DNA of 64,000 nt from Hofstenia miamia (GCA_900660155.1 CABFPE010000138.1:566202-630201), one strand, 5' to 3'. Counted from the stretch's first letter, positions 23,530 to 35,949 are shown. Numbers and translations are program-made. The notes: generated from the sequence alone by a model not told the origin.

Positions 23530-24115
23530 TTGGAACATCCACATTCCAATGCAACAAATTATATCTATATTAACGAGCAAAAAATTCAGGAAAATTTTAA
23601 GGCAAAATACTTTGGCGGACCTATTAATAAAACAATAAACTTTAAAGAATTTCTAGAATCTAAAATAAGAAATTTAGCAGGTTTAAACTCCAGACTGAAA
23701 TTAATTAAAAAATGTATTCCACAAGATTTCTTAGTTAATTATGCTCGTTCAAATATTAATGGAATTTTAAGCTATGGCTCAGCTTTATGGATAGGAAATT
23801 GTAGATTTGCCTGGAACCACCACATTGATAAAATGAATAACTGGTATTTGAAATTATTTCAGACATGTTACTAATCATTATATTAATCTGAAGATAATGA
23901 GATCGTATAGGCTTGCAAAATATCTTGCCTCATTATATTTTATTTAACAAAAACTTAATTTTTTCACAAAATGACATTTTTCACCATCTAAATTATAACA
24001 AAAGATAGCATATATTTATGAAATCCTGCAGGATTAATAACAGCTTCGAAAAAATCTCATTTTTTGCCTTGCTTCTGAAATTTTTAAAGAACTTCCATTA
24101 CGTATTAAATCCTCA
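23530..24115 (+). mobile_element. LINE reverse-transcriptase C-terminal remnant
   Basis: The translation (KAKYFGGPINKTINFKEF, then YARSNINGILSYGSALWIGN) fits the thumb region of non-LTR reverse transcriptases (KYLG..ID..L.F, then L.YG...W). The frame is open for about 114 codons and then continues in other frames into the assembly gap. It is on the opposite strand to the LINEs at 25.6-30.8 kb. Confidence 0.6.
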
Positions 24116-25115
24116 NNNNNNNNNNNNNNNNNNNNNNNNNNNNNNNNNNNNNNNNNNNNNNNNNNNNNNNNNNNNNNNNNNNNNNNNNNNNNNNNNNNNN
24201 NNNNNNNNNNNNNNNNNNNNNNNNNNNNNNNNNNNNNNNNNNNNNNNNNNNNNNNNNNNNNNNNNNNNNNNNNNNNNNNNNNNNNNNNNNNNNNNNNNNN
24301 NNNNNNNNNNNNNNNNNNNNNNNNNNNNNNNNNNNNNNNNNNNNNNNNNNNNNNNNNNNNNNNNNNNNNNNNNNNNNNNNNNNNNNNNNNNNNNNNNNNN
24401 NNNNNNNNNNNNNNNNNNNNNNNNNNNNNNNNNNNNNNNNNNNNNNNNNNNNNNNNNNNNNNNNNNNNNNNNNNNNNNNNNNNNNNNNNNNNNNNNNNNN
24501 NNNNNNNNNNNNNNNNNNNNNNNNNNNNNNNNNNNNNNNNNNNNNNNNNNNNNNNNNNNNNNNNNNNNNNNNNNNNNNNNNNNNNNNNNNNNNNNNNNNN
24601 NNNNNNNNNNNNNNNNNNNNNNNNNNNNNNNNNNNNNNNNNNNNNNNNNNNNNNNNNNNNNNNNNNNNNNNNNNNNNNNNNNNNNNNNNNNNNNNNNNNN
24701 NNNNNNNNNNNNNNNNNNNNNNNNNNNNNNNNNNNNNNNNNNNNNNNNNNNNNNNNNNNNNNNNNNNNNNNNNNNNNNNNNNNNNNNNNNNNNNNNNNNN
24801 NNNNNNNNNNNNNNNNNNNNNNNNNNNNNNNNNNNNNNNNNNNNNNNNNNNNNNNNNNNNNNNNNNNNNNNNNNNNNNNNNNNNNNNNNNNNNNNNNNNN
24901 NNNNNNNNNNNNNNNNNNNNNNNNNNNNNNNNNNNNNNNNNNNNNNNNNNNNNNNNNNNNNNNNNNNNNNNNNNNNNNNNNNNNNNNNNNNNNNNNNNNN
25001 NNNNNNNNNNNNNNNNNNNNNNNNNNNNNNNNNNNNNNNNNNNNNNNNNNNNNNNNNNNNNNNNNNNNNNNNNNNNNNNNNNNNNNNNNNNNNNNNNNNN
25101 NNNNNNNNNNNNNNN
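24116..25115. other. Assembly gap, 1000 N
   Basis: Exactly 1000 unknown bases, a conventional placeholder size. Open frames that span it are meaningless. It separates a LINE fragment from a tandem-repeat block, both of which probably extend into it. Confidence 0.99.
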
Positions 25116-25310
25116 ATACATTGCTAGAAAATATCGCAAGCACAATCGCGCTGTGTGAACACTCTGGCTTTAATACATTGCTAGAAAATATAACAATCTC
25201 TCTGTGTGAATACCCAAGATTTAAAGCTAGCGCAAGCTCGCTTTCTGTGTGAACGCCAAAAGCTCGCACTAGCAAGCACAATCTTTCTGTGTGAATGCAC
25301 CCTTAGGGTC
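25116..25310. repeat. Tandem subterminal-type repeats, probable DNA transposon end
   Basis: Three to four imperfect copies of a unit of about 50 bp, each ending in CTGTGTGAAYRC, with ATACATTGCTAGAAAATAT present twice. The block ends near 25310 with GTGAATGCACCCTTAGGG. On the opposite strand that reads CCCTAAGGGTGCATTCAC, like the terminus of a cut-and-paste transposon with subterminal repeats. The other end would be inside the gap, so the superfamily is open. Confidence 0.5.
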
Positions 25311-25599
25311 CAATAGCTTGTTAAAGTAGTTAACAATTGAAATTTGTATTATTTAGTTTTGTATTTTGTAATTGATAATAAATCGTTTTAAATGTAGTAG
25401 TAATGTTTATTATCAAAAGCAATGTATTGAAATAACACAAATATCAAAGAAACAAAAAGAAAGTCTATGAGAACAAAATACAATGTAGAAATTAAAAAAA
25501 CACACATAGGACTCAAGAGGAACATCAATTTAGGTAGATATGACGTGTGGACGGTAGAGCATTCATGTATGTGCAATAGTAAGGAACCAAATGGTTTTT

Positions 25600-28500
25600 T
25601 CTAAGATTGGAAGTAAACCTCGCTATACGGAGTTTGTGAGTATGAGGGTGAATTCAAGGTAAAAGCTTGTGAAGTTAGTGATTGGGTTTCATCAATTTCG
25701 TGAATAATTTCGCTCCTTGATGGATGCAGCCATGTTAAAAAATTATATGTCAATGGTTCAAATTTGAAAATATGTTTCCCCTCGATTACGTCGAAGTTTC
25801 TACATGGGTAAAAATGAAGCAGGAGTAGGCGTAATCCAGTACTGAGCTTACCGTTGATACAAACATTTTGTGTAGGATGGCTTCGTCAATGATAGGTCTA
25901 TTTGTCTAATACAAAAGAACATTGAGGCAGATTTTTGTTTTCAACGTGGAGATTCCAATTAGATTGGACTCAATTGTTATTTCAAGTAGGCGCTTTGAAG
26001 TGACAAGCTAAAATCCATGCGAAATATTATCATAGTACACAAAAAACTGTCTGTTAAGATTTCTCATTGTTCATTGATATAATACTATTTGTAAACGCAC
26101 ACTCAGGGACATCTTCCTGTTCAGATAAGATGAACCTATAGGGCTTAGAGCTGGGGATGATAAAACTAACGTCAACAGCACATTTAATTATGCACTTACT
26201 GGAAAAGCTGTTTCTCAGATCGGAGAGAAAACGGTGAACAGCAAAGGCTCTAGGATTGATCCTTGAGCCACGCCAGACCATGTTGCCTTGGAGATACATA
26301 AGACTTCTTGATAGCGAACTTGAAGACTTCTATAAGAAAAATAATCCGCTATTACGAAGATCAAATCCCGACTTAAGTTGTAAGACAGTAACTTTTTATA
26401 ATAATTTGGAGGGGTAGAATGTCGAAAGCTTTGTAGAAATCAATTGCCTGAAGTGGGAAACCGTCGCAATCTTTAACATTTGGGAATCTGGTGATGTAAT
26501 CAAGAAGTTTGATCAGGGCGGTAGTTGTAGGACAGCATTTTGTATAAGCAAATGGATTATCGGTAAGATTGTTAAGTAATTGAGGTTCGAGGTTAGAAAC
26601 AATAACATTTTCAAGGATCTTGGAAATTAGTAGAAGGGAGACGATAAGCCTGAAAATGAAGTCTTTTGGCATGGAGCTTTTTGGAACGGAAAGGTTGAAT
26701 ATATTACAAATGGGTTCGCATATCAAATGAGAGAATGCCATCAGAGTCCGGAGACTTTGGCACTTTAGATGAGTGTATTAGAATGAAAACTTGCTTCGGA
26801 GTAACAGAAAACAACCAGTTGTACGGCACATCATTAAGATTTGGCTGCTGAAATGGTTCATGCTTTGTGCAAAGGGCAAGCTGATTTAGAAAAATGGTTG
26901 TGTCGTCAAAATTTGCAAGAAAGGCAGACAATCTATTAGTACTAGCAGTAAATAGATTTATTATAAAATATGTTACCAATTGCAATTACTTACAGACTTA
27001 GTAATGTTGGATATTTTCCAATATTGTGAATATTCACCAAGATTAATTTAGTTCTTATATAGCTGAAGCAGATTAAGAGCCTGTGCAGAAGAATGCCGAC
27101 GTAGATAATAGCCAGGTAAATTTTTGTGCCCGCATCCATTAGAAGAACAAACTTTCAAAGGACCCAGGACATCGTCAATAGTGATATTGATGTTGTTATA
27201 TACTGTAAAGGATTCTGAAAATCGACACTGACTGGAGTTTTAGCAGAGTATACAGAGATAAAATAATTGTTGAAAAGCCTAGCAATAGAATAATCATCAT
27301 TTACCTTGTCGTTGTTCCAGTGCATACGATTTGGGTAAACTCCGTTTGTCACATGCTATTTTGTACATGTTCTTCTTAGACCTAATGATTTCTGACATAA
27401 TTTTCTGACAATAATGTTTATATAGAAAATTCAATTTTGAAATGAAATAGTCTTTTACGTTCTAGATCCTTGATGACGCCATTAATCCATTTTGGCTCAC
27501 TGGAATCTTTGTATATGGATATCCGTGATCAGTGGCGTACGCAAGTGAGGACATGATGGAATGTCCTCCTCGTCAGGTTTTCAAATTTGATTTAGACTGG
27601 TTAAATCAAAAAATGTTCGGTAAAAAAATCGCAGAATTTAAAATCTAGGATCATGAAATGCATTTTCTAGAATCTATTTTCTCAATATTTTCACAAATTT
27701 TCGTCGGGCTTCGCCCCAATTTCAATCATGACTAAGATATCCCCCCGTCAAAATATCCGGTGTACACCCCTTTCCGGGGAATAGTTTAGACTGCAGAAAG
27801 AGAGGCATCATAGAAGTATTCCAGGTTGAAATTCATGTCTTGTGAAAAATAGATAGATTAATATTTGATCAAGCATAAAAGTGTGATGGTTGTGATCAAT
27901 GACCTTAACACAATGATCGAAAGAGTAAATAAGATCAGCAAAACATGAGTCTGTTGTTAAAATCACCGCAAATAATTACATTTAAATCAACGCTATCAAG
28001 AAAGAAACCGTCAATATCTTCTATACTGAATCGGGAATGCCATTATTAGTAGCGATATTTTGTGCTGAAGGAATGTACATAAACACAATGAGAATATTAA
28101 AACGAGAAAAGTGAATAGCAAGAACGTCAGCAACGGGCAGAATTCTGAAGGCAATAGATTTCATGGGGTCTAGACAACAAATATACATCGCCATCAGTTC
28201 TTCATTCCTATCACCTCAAAAGTACCTCGAAAATTTAGTGATTTGGAAGAAATTGGTATAATGAAAGGATTTCAGCCAACTTTCAGAGAGGATGGATACG
28301 GATAAGTGTAGATAATCAAGCTTATTCGCTACATATTGGGCGTTAGCAAGCAATTTAGTCAAGCAACATAGTCAATTATCAATAGAAATAAGGGAATTAT
28401 TACGGCACAGCTTTAGCCCTTTGATTCCCTGGGAGGAACGAGGTACACCCTGATTAATTAATTCCTCTCTGAACAAGAAAATTTTCGGTTCCGTTTGTCT

Positions 28501-29000
28501 TTCGTTGAAAGAAATGTCAGGGGAGATACAAATAGGGTCTTCATAATTCGTTAGGCGTAAGGTATTGGAAATATATAGTCGTTTGTCCCAGACTGATTTG
28601 AGTGATAGGATTATGGAACGATTTTTAGACTTCTTACGACCGCCTACTCTCCTGAAATCATTATGGTCAATAATTAGATTAAGGAAATTCAGCATTTTTT
28701 CGATTTCCAACTTATCATTGATAATCAATTCTGAGACACTATTTGAAAGACGTTATGGAAAGACTTCTCATATTGAGTGCAACATTCTACTCCTGTGAAT
28801 TGGAAGCGGAACAGGGGACTGGGTAAATGATTCTCCAATTGAAATTTAGGTAATGCAATATCATTGGGTGTCTTACTGATTGACTTCTCGATATATACTG
28901 TATTCGGAACAAAGCCAGAAAAAGTTCTATCTGATCCACTTGATTCATTATATGTTTTTCAAGACAGAGATGAATTGTTTGATAAGATTAAGACATTGAT
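25600..29000 (-). mobile_element. LINE of CR1/L2-like layout, ORF1 and ORF2 both recognisable, decayed
   Basis: Read on the minus strand the parts come in order. An ORF1 C-terminal region at 28372-28728 includes SVWDKRLYISNTLR and ISPDISFNERQTEP. Endonuclease text at 27790-28380 includes LSESWLKS. An RT follows at 27350-26054, with PKSPDSDGI near 26760 and SKILENVIVSNLEPQLLNN, DNPFAYTK and FPLQAIDFYKAFDILP inside 26373-26700. Then come GSRINPRAFAVHRFLSDL and a worn catalytic box (CAVD in place of YADD) near 26180. The thumb region trails to about 25600. ORF2 is broken into several frames. A hAT-like insertion sits at 27530. Boundaries are estimates. Confidence 0.72.
27530..27782. mobile_element. 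hAT-like insertion inside the LINE
   Basis: The sequence CAGTGGCGTACGCAAG at 27530 is a common hAT-type terminus, and about 250 bp of sequence unlike a LINE separates the endonuclease from the RT of the surrounding element. The right end (GGTGTACACCCCTTTCCGG) only loosely mirrors the left, so the right boundary and the superfamily are uncertain. Confidence 0.4.
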
Positions 29001-30099
29001 TATGAATTCCAGTGGTACATAGAGGCGTTTTCACTAAACTAAAGCGAACACTTGCTAAAATTAACCGGTTGCGGTGTAATCATGATGTTGTCATATGGCA
29101 ATAAAAATATATATTGCAAAGGGGGCGCATCAAATATTATCTAACTTGTTTTTTTAATCATAAACATCTAAATTTCTGGAATGAGTTTTTTCACTTAGGA
29201 GTTCAGAAGTAATGAATTACAAGGTTCAAACCAAAATGGGAAAATTTTTAGAACTACATTCGATATAGTAGGTAGACCCACACGAACAAATGTTGCACGA
29301 TCTATAATTGTTTATGCTACACATGAGATGATTTGCACACGAGTATACATCACGGAAGATTTGTGTGGGAGTTTATTCCATGGTCCTGGTTTACTTCATA
29401 TAGAATGAATAGGTTTCGCTTGTGACATTCTGAAATGAATGTAATTTTTGCCAGCAATGAGCAATAATCAACATTTTTTAGGCTTTTTAAAATGTCTAAT
29501 GCTCATTAACATTCTCCTTGAAGCATCGTAAGCCCTATTATGTTTTCGGTTTATGCAAGCGAATGGCTTGGCAGGTTTATATCACTTTCTCAAAAGGTAA
29601 AATATTTTGGATTAATTAACCATTAAACTGACGCATTATGTTTGATGCAAATATCGAATGTTTTTAAAATGTACACACAACAAAACATTGATGATCAAAA
29701 ATGCATTTCTTTTCAATTTAAATATTTTGTAGTCACCAAAGATAAACGTTTTGGAAAATTGGCTGGAAATGACAAACTAATTAATGAAAATTTTCCAATG
29801 TCTACAAAATGTAAACATTAATTAAGGGATAAGTTGAATTTTACTAGGTAGGTAGGCTAAAATTCCAAGTCCTAAAAAGTATTAACATTTTTAAGGAGAA
29901 TAAATTTGGAAGAAGAATTAAGTAAACTCCTCAGTGATAACACGAGGAAATGAGGAGTAGAGGAGAATTTTTTAGTTTTTAATGAAACATATTTTGACCA
30001 GGAAACTTAGGAAAAATTATTACACCAAGATCGTGGACATTCAAGTTTAAATAAATTAGAGTATTGCTTAGATAGAAAACACAGGAGTTATGAACGTTT

Positions 30100-30750
30100 T
30101 AGAGCAACAAAAAAGAACTTCAGGTTTCGAGATATTGAATGGAAGCCCATTAGTAGATGACCAGGATTCATCCTGTACAATTCATAATTCTATGCTAGAC
30201 GGAACAAGAAAAAAATGCCAATGTCGTCAGCACATAGCATACAATCAGAATTAAAGTGGGAAACGTGCGGCATAAAATCATTGCTGAACATCGTGAAGAG
30301 AAGTGGCCCAAGAATCAGAAAATACGGAGTCAATGCAAACTAACTCAATCCTGTCAGAAAGATAATCAGAGAAGTGGCTGAAGAATCGAACCTTGAGGTA
30401 CAGCAGAAGTAACAGTACGTTCATCAGAAAATACGAAGTCAATACGAGGTCTGTCAGAAAATTATTGGAGATATGAAATAAGAATCAATTCAAGTTTCGA
30501 AAGTTCATTCAGTAAAGTACAAGAGGCACTTTATCAAAAGTTTTTTGAAAGTCAAGATTTAGGCCAAAAAGAGGAACGTTATGATCAAAGTGATACTATT
30601 GAGAAATCGTATAAGGGAGAGTCCAGCAGATTTATGTGACATAAATCCATACTGAGATTTAGAAATCAATAGACGAATGCTGAGATGAACAGCATTAAAT
30701 TTAACTCTTTCAAAGGTAAGACATAGGTAAGAAAGAGTAGACATTGGCCG
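30100..30750 (-). mobile_element. Second LINE reverse-transcriptase remnant
   Basis: On the minus strand there are LISKSQYGFMSHKSAGLSL (the QYGFR..KS motif of non-LTR RTs), then a FLDFQKAFDK-like stretch in another frame near 30540, then SAVPQGSILQP near 30390-30420. The order is correct for an RT but several frames are needed. A local duplication lies inside it. It may be a different copy of the family at 25.6-29 kb or a different family. Confidence 0.6.
30290..30475. repeat. Imperfect local duplication within the LINE remnant
   Basis: Two adjacent segments of about 85-90 bp share GAGAAGTGGC, AAGAATC, TCAGAAAATACG and CCTGTCAGAAA-type landmarks in the same order. This looks like an old tandem duplication that has since diverged. 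Confidence 0.5.
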
Positions 30751-30759
30751 ATATGATGA

Positions 30760-31630
30760 GCAGTGGTGTCGTGCTTAGTCGTATTTAGTGGTGAATATTT
30801 GTTTATGCTGTTGTTGCTCTATATGCAATAACAATAATGCAACACCTGATTCAAAGTAATGCAATTGAATTTTTTGCCATCGTTTTGAGCAAAATAAATC
30901 TTCTAGAAAGCGGCTAAGCAGTCTAAGTTGTAAGCCTTTTTCCGAACTCTAGTTAAATATTGTTTGAACGACTGAGAAGGTCATCGTGTAAAGTAGTGAA
31001 GGAGGTTTCAAATTAATATTTCAACGAAATAATAGAGTGATTAAAATGCTCATATAGTGAATAACAAAATGAATTGTATTTAAATAGCATACGTATTTTA
31101 GAATTTCAATCTTATCAATTCTAGTCATAACCACAATTTTACTTTTATAATTGCAAGCACAATTTTTAGCACATCAGAAATAATTGAAGTTTAATTCTTT
31201 ATTGTTGTGTGTCATCACCGTACTAAATAAATACAATATATATATTTTCGCATTAATTAAACATGGCCAACATAAGAACTGTACAAGTGATTATAAATAG
31301 GTTATTGCAACATCCCCAGTTCAGCATTCATAGAATTTTCTGGCAAATCATTTCACGTGTCACCATATAAGTTTGCCATTTTCTAAGCTAAAATTGCTTA
31401 TAGCTGTTGCCTATGCTTATTAAGAAAATACATGTATATAAACAACATGAATTACACACAAATAATAGAAACAGTATTTATTTGCTCTGTTTCCCACAGT
31501 AAAAAATGATTAATAAATTAATAATAAATCACGAGGATATAAATTTTTAATACAATAACTAGCTAAGATTGCGTTGATAAGGAAAGGGTACTACTAAGAC
31601 TTGTGAAATTCTAGATTCGAATACAAAAAA
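30760..31630. other. Intergenic stretch
   Basis: AT-rich, with no frame or repeat worth naming. It includes the 3' flank of the minus-strand gene that follows. Confidence 0.45.
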
Positions 31631-31638
31631 GGAATTAC

Positions 31639-31644
31639 TTTATT
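31639..31644 (-). terminator. Candidate poly(A) signal for the gene at 31735-32064
   Basis: AATAAA on the minus strand about 90 bp beyond the stop codon, a plausible distance. Chance occurrence is likely enough at this base composition to keep confidence low. Confidence 0.35.
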
Positions 31645-31734
31645 TTGCAAATTGAACATATAATCAATTAGAAGTACAATATTTTTATGAGATTTAAAGT
31701 AAAGCCACACTATGTACAAATTCAATTGAATGCA

Positions 31735-32064
31735 TTAATAAGAAAGATAATGATCAAGCTGCGTTTGAATTTCCTGATCAAATGATGTACCTCCCATATG
31801 CAGGTGCAGACGATCTTCATGAGCTATCACTTGATTAATTCTTGTGAAACTTGTATTGGCCTTCAAGCCTGCGGCAATTAGGTTCAGTCGATCAGCGATC
31901 ATTTGATATTTATCTTCATCCTCTGGATTCGCAGTTACGGAATTTTGTTTCTTAAGAGAACTGGTATTCACTTCAAGATGACTCTTGAATTTCTGCTTGA
32001 TTTCGCTATGTGAATTAATTGGGGTTTCTTTAGCAAATGAAAATTCACCAATTACTTTGGACAT
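31735..32064 (-). CDS. Uncharacterised 109-residue protein, or last exon of one
   Basis: The protein begins MSKVIGEFSFAKETPINSH and contains a charged middle (NPEDEDKYQMIADRLNLI) and a helical C-terminus ending DQEIQTQLDHYLSY. Codon and residue use look selected: Asp, Glu, His and Gln are frequent and low-complexity runs are absent, unlike the chance frames nearby. The frame stays open for 12 codons upstream of the Met, so an upstream exon or alternative start is possible. No membrane segment or signal peptide is visible and I do not recognise the family. The AATAAA at 31639-31644 would serve as its poly(A) signal. Confidence 0.55.
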   Translation of the reverse strand: MSKVIGEFSFAKETPINSHSEIKQKFKSHLEVNTSSLKKQNSVTANPEDEDKYQMIADRLNLIAAGLKANTSFTRINQVIAHEDRLHLHMGGTSFDQEIQTQLDHYLSY

Positions 32065-32109
32065 AACAAATTTTCCAAGGATAGGCGTTTCGAAAATGAA
32101 TTCTTACCT

Positions 32110-34180
32110 AAAATGATATTCAATTAGAATAAAAGTATGTCGATGTGAATTTTTATGCACTGTGTCTTATCAGGTGAACATTTCTGTTCAATAATCATAT
32201 CTTTTTCACATAAATTGCTTGAATAGATTTCTCTTAAGCCTATTTTTTGCAATGGCCTCAAATAAAAAACTCTGTAAGATGTACATAATAATGAATTTCA
32301 TTGATTCTACAACTTTGCATGTAGATAAGAGTACCAAATGCTTTGTACTGAAAATGTCATTCTAAAATCGAAACCATTTTTGAGAATTTTTAGTAAACTT
32401 CTTGAGCTGTACTATTGATTTAAAATCCTATTGAACGAAAAGCTGGATTTCATAAATGTTTTACCTCAAAATGACTGAATAAATAATAGACACATTAAAG
32501 AAATATAATTTTATGTTATTTTATAACTGCATTAACTCAAAGGAATAATATCACATGTTTGAAGGCTCAATCTCAACAGGGTCTAAAATAAATTTAGCTA
32601 AAGCATGCAGAATAGAATTTCATATCAGACATATATTCGGAGTTCTGCTAAACAGAAAAAATTAATTTGATTTAAATTGCACTAGTTGTTCCTTTCAGTA
32701 TGCCTAAAATCACTTAGTGCTAGAGGCACTTCTAAATTGTCTATATAGCAAGAGATATTTTTGATAATACAGACAACCACACCAATGTTATTTCGAGAAA
32801 GATTTGAGTTGCATTTTGAACAAATTGTCAACTTGAAACTTAATACGGTGAAGGAGAATATTTTGCAAGCCTTCATTAACAAAATATGAAAATAAAAGTC
32901 ACTAAAGTTAAAATTTCAGGCTTGTGAATTTTCATTAATGCTCCGGTGATAATTACAAGACTACCTACATAATATTGTCAAAGCAATTTTGTTTTCTCTA
33001 GACAGCGACTTATATATTTTCATCACTCGAATGAATGAATTACTATTGTTTGTTTTTTATTATTGGTGTTGTTTTCTACAATACTTAATTTATTAACCCT
33101 CCATTTGCAACATGTCAATGAGCCACTTTGATATAACTAAGCATTAAATATAATTATCAGAACTCCTTTGATTTATTGAAAACTACTTTTTAAGTATTGC
33201 CTATGCAAATGTTTGCTTCTCATTGCAGTTTTTTCAAATATTGTTAGCTATTCCTTTTTTGAGACACTTAACACTTGAAGGGACAAGTGATTCAATTGAC
33301 ACATTTATAAAATTCCTTGCTGTAGTATAAATTATATTTGTAATATTATAAATGAGGATTTAATTCTTATTTTGCTAATTTTGGATACATTATAGTTTGC
33401 TAGCATGATAAGTATAATTAACATATTAATAAATCATTACCTTTTAGAAAGGGTTCTTTTTTGAAAAAGAAATTGTCGATTATATAACTTTAAGCTTATT
33501 TTATCATTTACTAATAAGCAAAAGCTCTATCAACCGCTATCTAAGAGAAATTGCATACTCAGTGAAATAGACTGTTTGTTCGTAATATGAGATTAGTTAA
33601 TATTGCGAAGTTTTGTGCAATATTGACTATGTGGATGCGGTTAGGTTGCTGATGTAAATTTAGCTCGGGTTTACAATATCATAGATGCATCCTTTGAAAA
33701 TACACTTTTTGTTGTTTATAAAGTTTTGCTTTTTATGGTCAAACCATGACACCTGCTTATAAATGGTCTTGCTTTTTACTTATCGCCAAAAAAAGTCTAA
33801 ATACTAAGTAAGATTGCTTTATGTTTGATAATAAAATATCATAATGCAGCCCAAACTTAAATGAAGTTTCTCAAACAGAATTATTTTTGGCCCCCGGAAC
33901 CTTTCCACATCAAAAAACGTGGGCTTGGAAGTGTGTCGAACTGAAAATATTGTAATACCGATTTTCGAAGAAAACAAATAGCTAAAGACTAAAGATGCAA
34001 AAAAAATGAAAATTTTTTGTCATTTTGCTTAAATACGCAGTATATATTTTCTTGAACAATGCAGTTCTTAAGTGCTCTTAATAGTTTAAAAAGAGTCATC
34101 GTAGTATACAGCAATCTGCCATCGCCTGGAAACAAATAGATAACAGAGTGAACACATTTTGCAAACTTTGTGATAGTCAT
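32110..34180. other. Gene-poor AT-rich stretch
   Basis: Only chance-like short frames are present. If the gene at 31735-32064 has upstream exons they would lie here, but none is evident. Confidence 0.45.
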
Positions 34181-34214
34181 GTATGTTGCTCTGTTTTCCT
34201 GATTTAGCTGGAAT

Positions 34215-34325
34215 AAAGGGGATGATATATTATCAAACCTCCGATCAAGCAAGCGATGAAATTTTAATTGGTCAGCAAACATGTTGCGGCGGTATATTAT
34301 CAAACATTCGTCAAACAAGATATTA
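34215..34325. repeat. Diverged relative of the 34849 hairpin MITE
   Basis: Two inner copies of GATATATTATCAAAC / GGTATATTATCAAACATTCGTCAAACA resemble the GGTGATACACTGGCAAACATTCGTCAAACA text of the hairpin at 34849-34930. The minus-strand open frame across this region is therefore probably not a gene. Confidence 0.45.
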
Positions 34326-34848
34326 GACAAACTGCAAAAATCTACTGGAAACTTGTTTATGGAAAGCTAGTTTACATTAATTGATGTGCTATGTGACCTG
34401 TGCAATATTCGTTTTTGATATAATTGTTATTAAACATGCATGTATTTACGTGATAATTACTTTCTGTCTATTAATTGCTTTGGACCCTGAGGAAAACATT
34501 CAAATTTGGATGCTATTTAAATAACATTTTAGCGATAGCGATAGAAACCATACCTCACATCACCAATGACAAGGAAAAGCATTTAAAATTAGTTAATTAA
34601 TTAATTTCTGCTTTGCGCATAAATAATTTCTGCCCTTCCTGTGAGGTTGGTTTAGCACATTAACTAAAGTAGATAAACAACAATATATTGATACAGAATA
34701 GATAAGGGAACAATTGAATACTATTTTAATCGTTCTTAATTAAATTTCTTTAACTTAAAAGAGTGTTATTGTTAAATAATTAGCGTGTTCGACTGAAAAT
34801 ATCTAAATTATTTTTATTTTATTTTGTCTGATGGCGTGCTTGACAGGC

Positions 34849-34930
34849 GAGGGTGATACACTGGCAAACATTCGTCAAACATTTTGTTTACCAAATATTG
34901 GTCATACAAATTTGATAGTGTATCACCCTC
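34849..34930. mobile_element. 82-bp hairpin MITE-like element
   Basis: A 14-base perfect inverted repeat, GAGGGTGATACACT and AGTGTATCACCCTC, encloses 54 bp that are themselves partly self-complementary (TTGTTTACC and CAAATATTGGT text). A related sequence lies 600 bp to the left, so this is probably a small mobile family. The flanks (GACAGGC and TTAATTAA) show no clear target duplication. Confidence 0.6.
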
Positions 34931-34934
34931 TTAA

Positions 34935-35580
34935 TTAAATAAGCATTTTCAACATTCATAAAAAGCACAAAGACATTTACTACAAATTATGTTTGTATGC
35001 AATAAGTACAATAATATTATTTTTTTCTATATAAACAATGTACTATGTATGATTGGTTTATGTTCTACTATATATACTCCAAATTGCTTCGAAAATATAG
35101 GTATAGTCTGCATTTTGTTGTTTTTAGGCTACCTCATTGCTACATGGATAATTTTTTTACACATTTATCTCGACTAAACTTTCAAATAATTGAAGATATG
35201 GTTCATTGAATGTTGATAGTAAAATTTCGCAAAAATACTGGAAAGTTTGCTTATAACTTACTTTATTCAAATTTGTGAATTAGAATACCTTTTCATTTAC
35301 TGGAAGAATTACATAATTGTATGACTGCTAGTAAGTTTCTTAGCTCTATAGCATATTATTAACAATTAAGCGATATGAAATCATTTTTCAAATTATGGTA
35401 TATTTCAATCCAAATTGCAGAATGCGTTTACTTTTCTAGATTTCCTGTCTTCAATTCTGAAGCAGTAAATAGCTTGCATGATGTGATTTCACTCTTCCTT
35501 TTATTAAGTTGATTTTTGAAAAATTTTTCCATTGCAATGTGAATGCAATGTGAATGAGTCTCTGGGAGTCAAAGACATGA
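34935..35580. other. Intergenic stretch
   Basis: Nothing recognised. The 62-residue frame at 34989-35177 is hydrophobic and AT-driven. Confidence 0.4.
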
Positions 35581-35659
35581 ATAACATTCTTGGGCCTGAG
35601 GAAGGCTCTTGCTACCACTGAACACGCTGATGTTTGGTCTCAGGGTGATAGGTGAGCCC

Positions 35660-35925
35660 TTAAACTTGACAGCCTCTATCATTTTGTGTATGTCAGTGCA
35701 AACTTCCACACAAAACTGTCTCTGGTCGTCGGAGAGGAGTTTTGCTATAGACTTTGTGGAACTGTTTCTAGTACTAATACCTCAGCTTCAGACACCATCT
35801 TCACAGATATCCAAAGCTCTTACGTGACTAACCTTTGCACTTCCTCAATGTTTTTCTACTTGCGTACATTTTCTGATATTCCAGATCTGGAATCATCTTC
35901 AAAGAAAAGCAGCGACATGGAGAAA
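35660..35925 (-). pseudogene. Tc1/mariner transposase N-terminal (HTH) remnant
   Basis: On the minus strand FEDDSRSGISENVRK, then NIEEVQRLV, then ELWISVKMVSEA. This matches the segment between the two helix-turn-helix units of mariner-type transposases (DDSRSGRPS..., N-IE-VR-LV, D-R-x-T-x-x-MI-E). It carries three stops over about 75 codons and lacks the catalytic part. G+C is higher than the flanks. No terminal repeats were found. Confidence 0.5.
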
Positions 35926-35949
35926 ATGAAAAATACACCAAAATAAGTA

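Noticed and set aside
24018-25281. Long open frames of 346-415 codons on both strands
   Set aside because: They consist almost entirely of unknown bases in the 1000-N gap.
33989-34330. 113-residue minus-strand open frame as a gene
   Set aside because: It overlaps sequence related to the hairpin MITE at 34849 and shows no domain or neighbouring gene signal.
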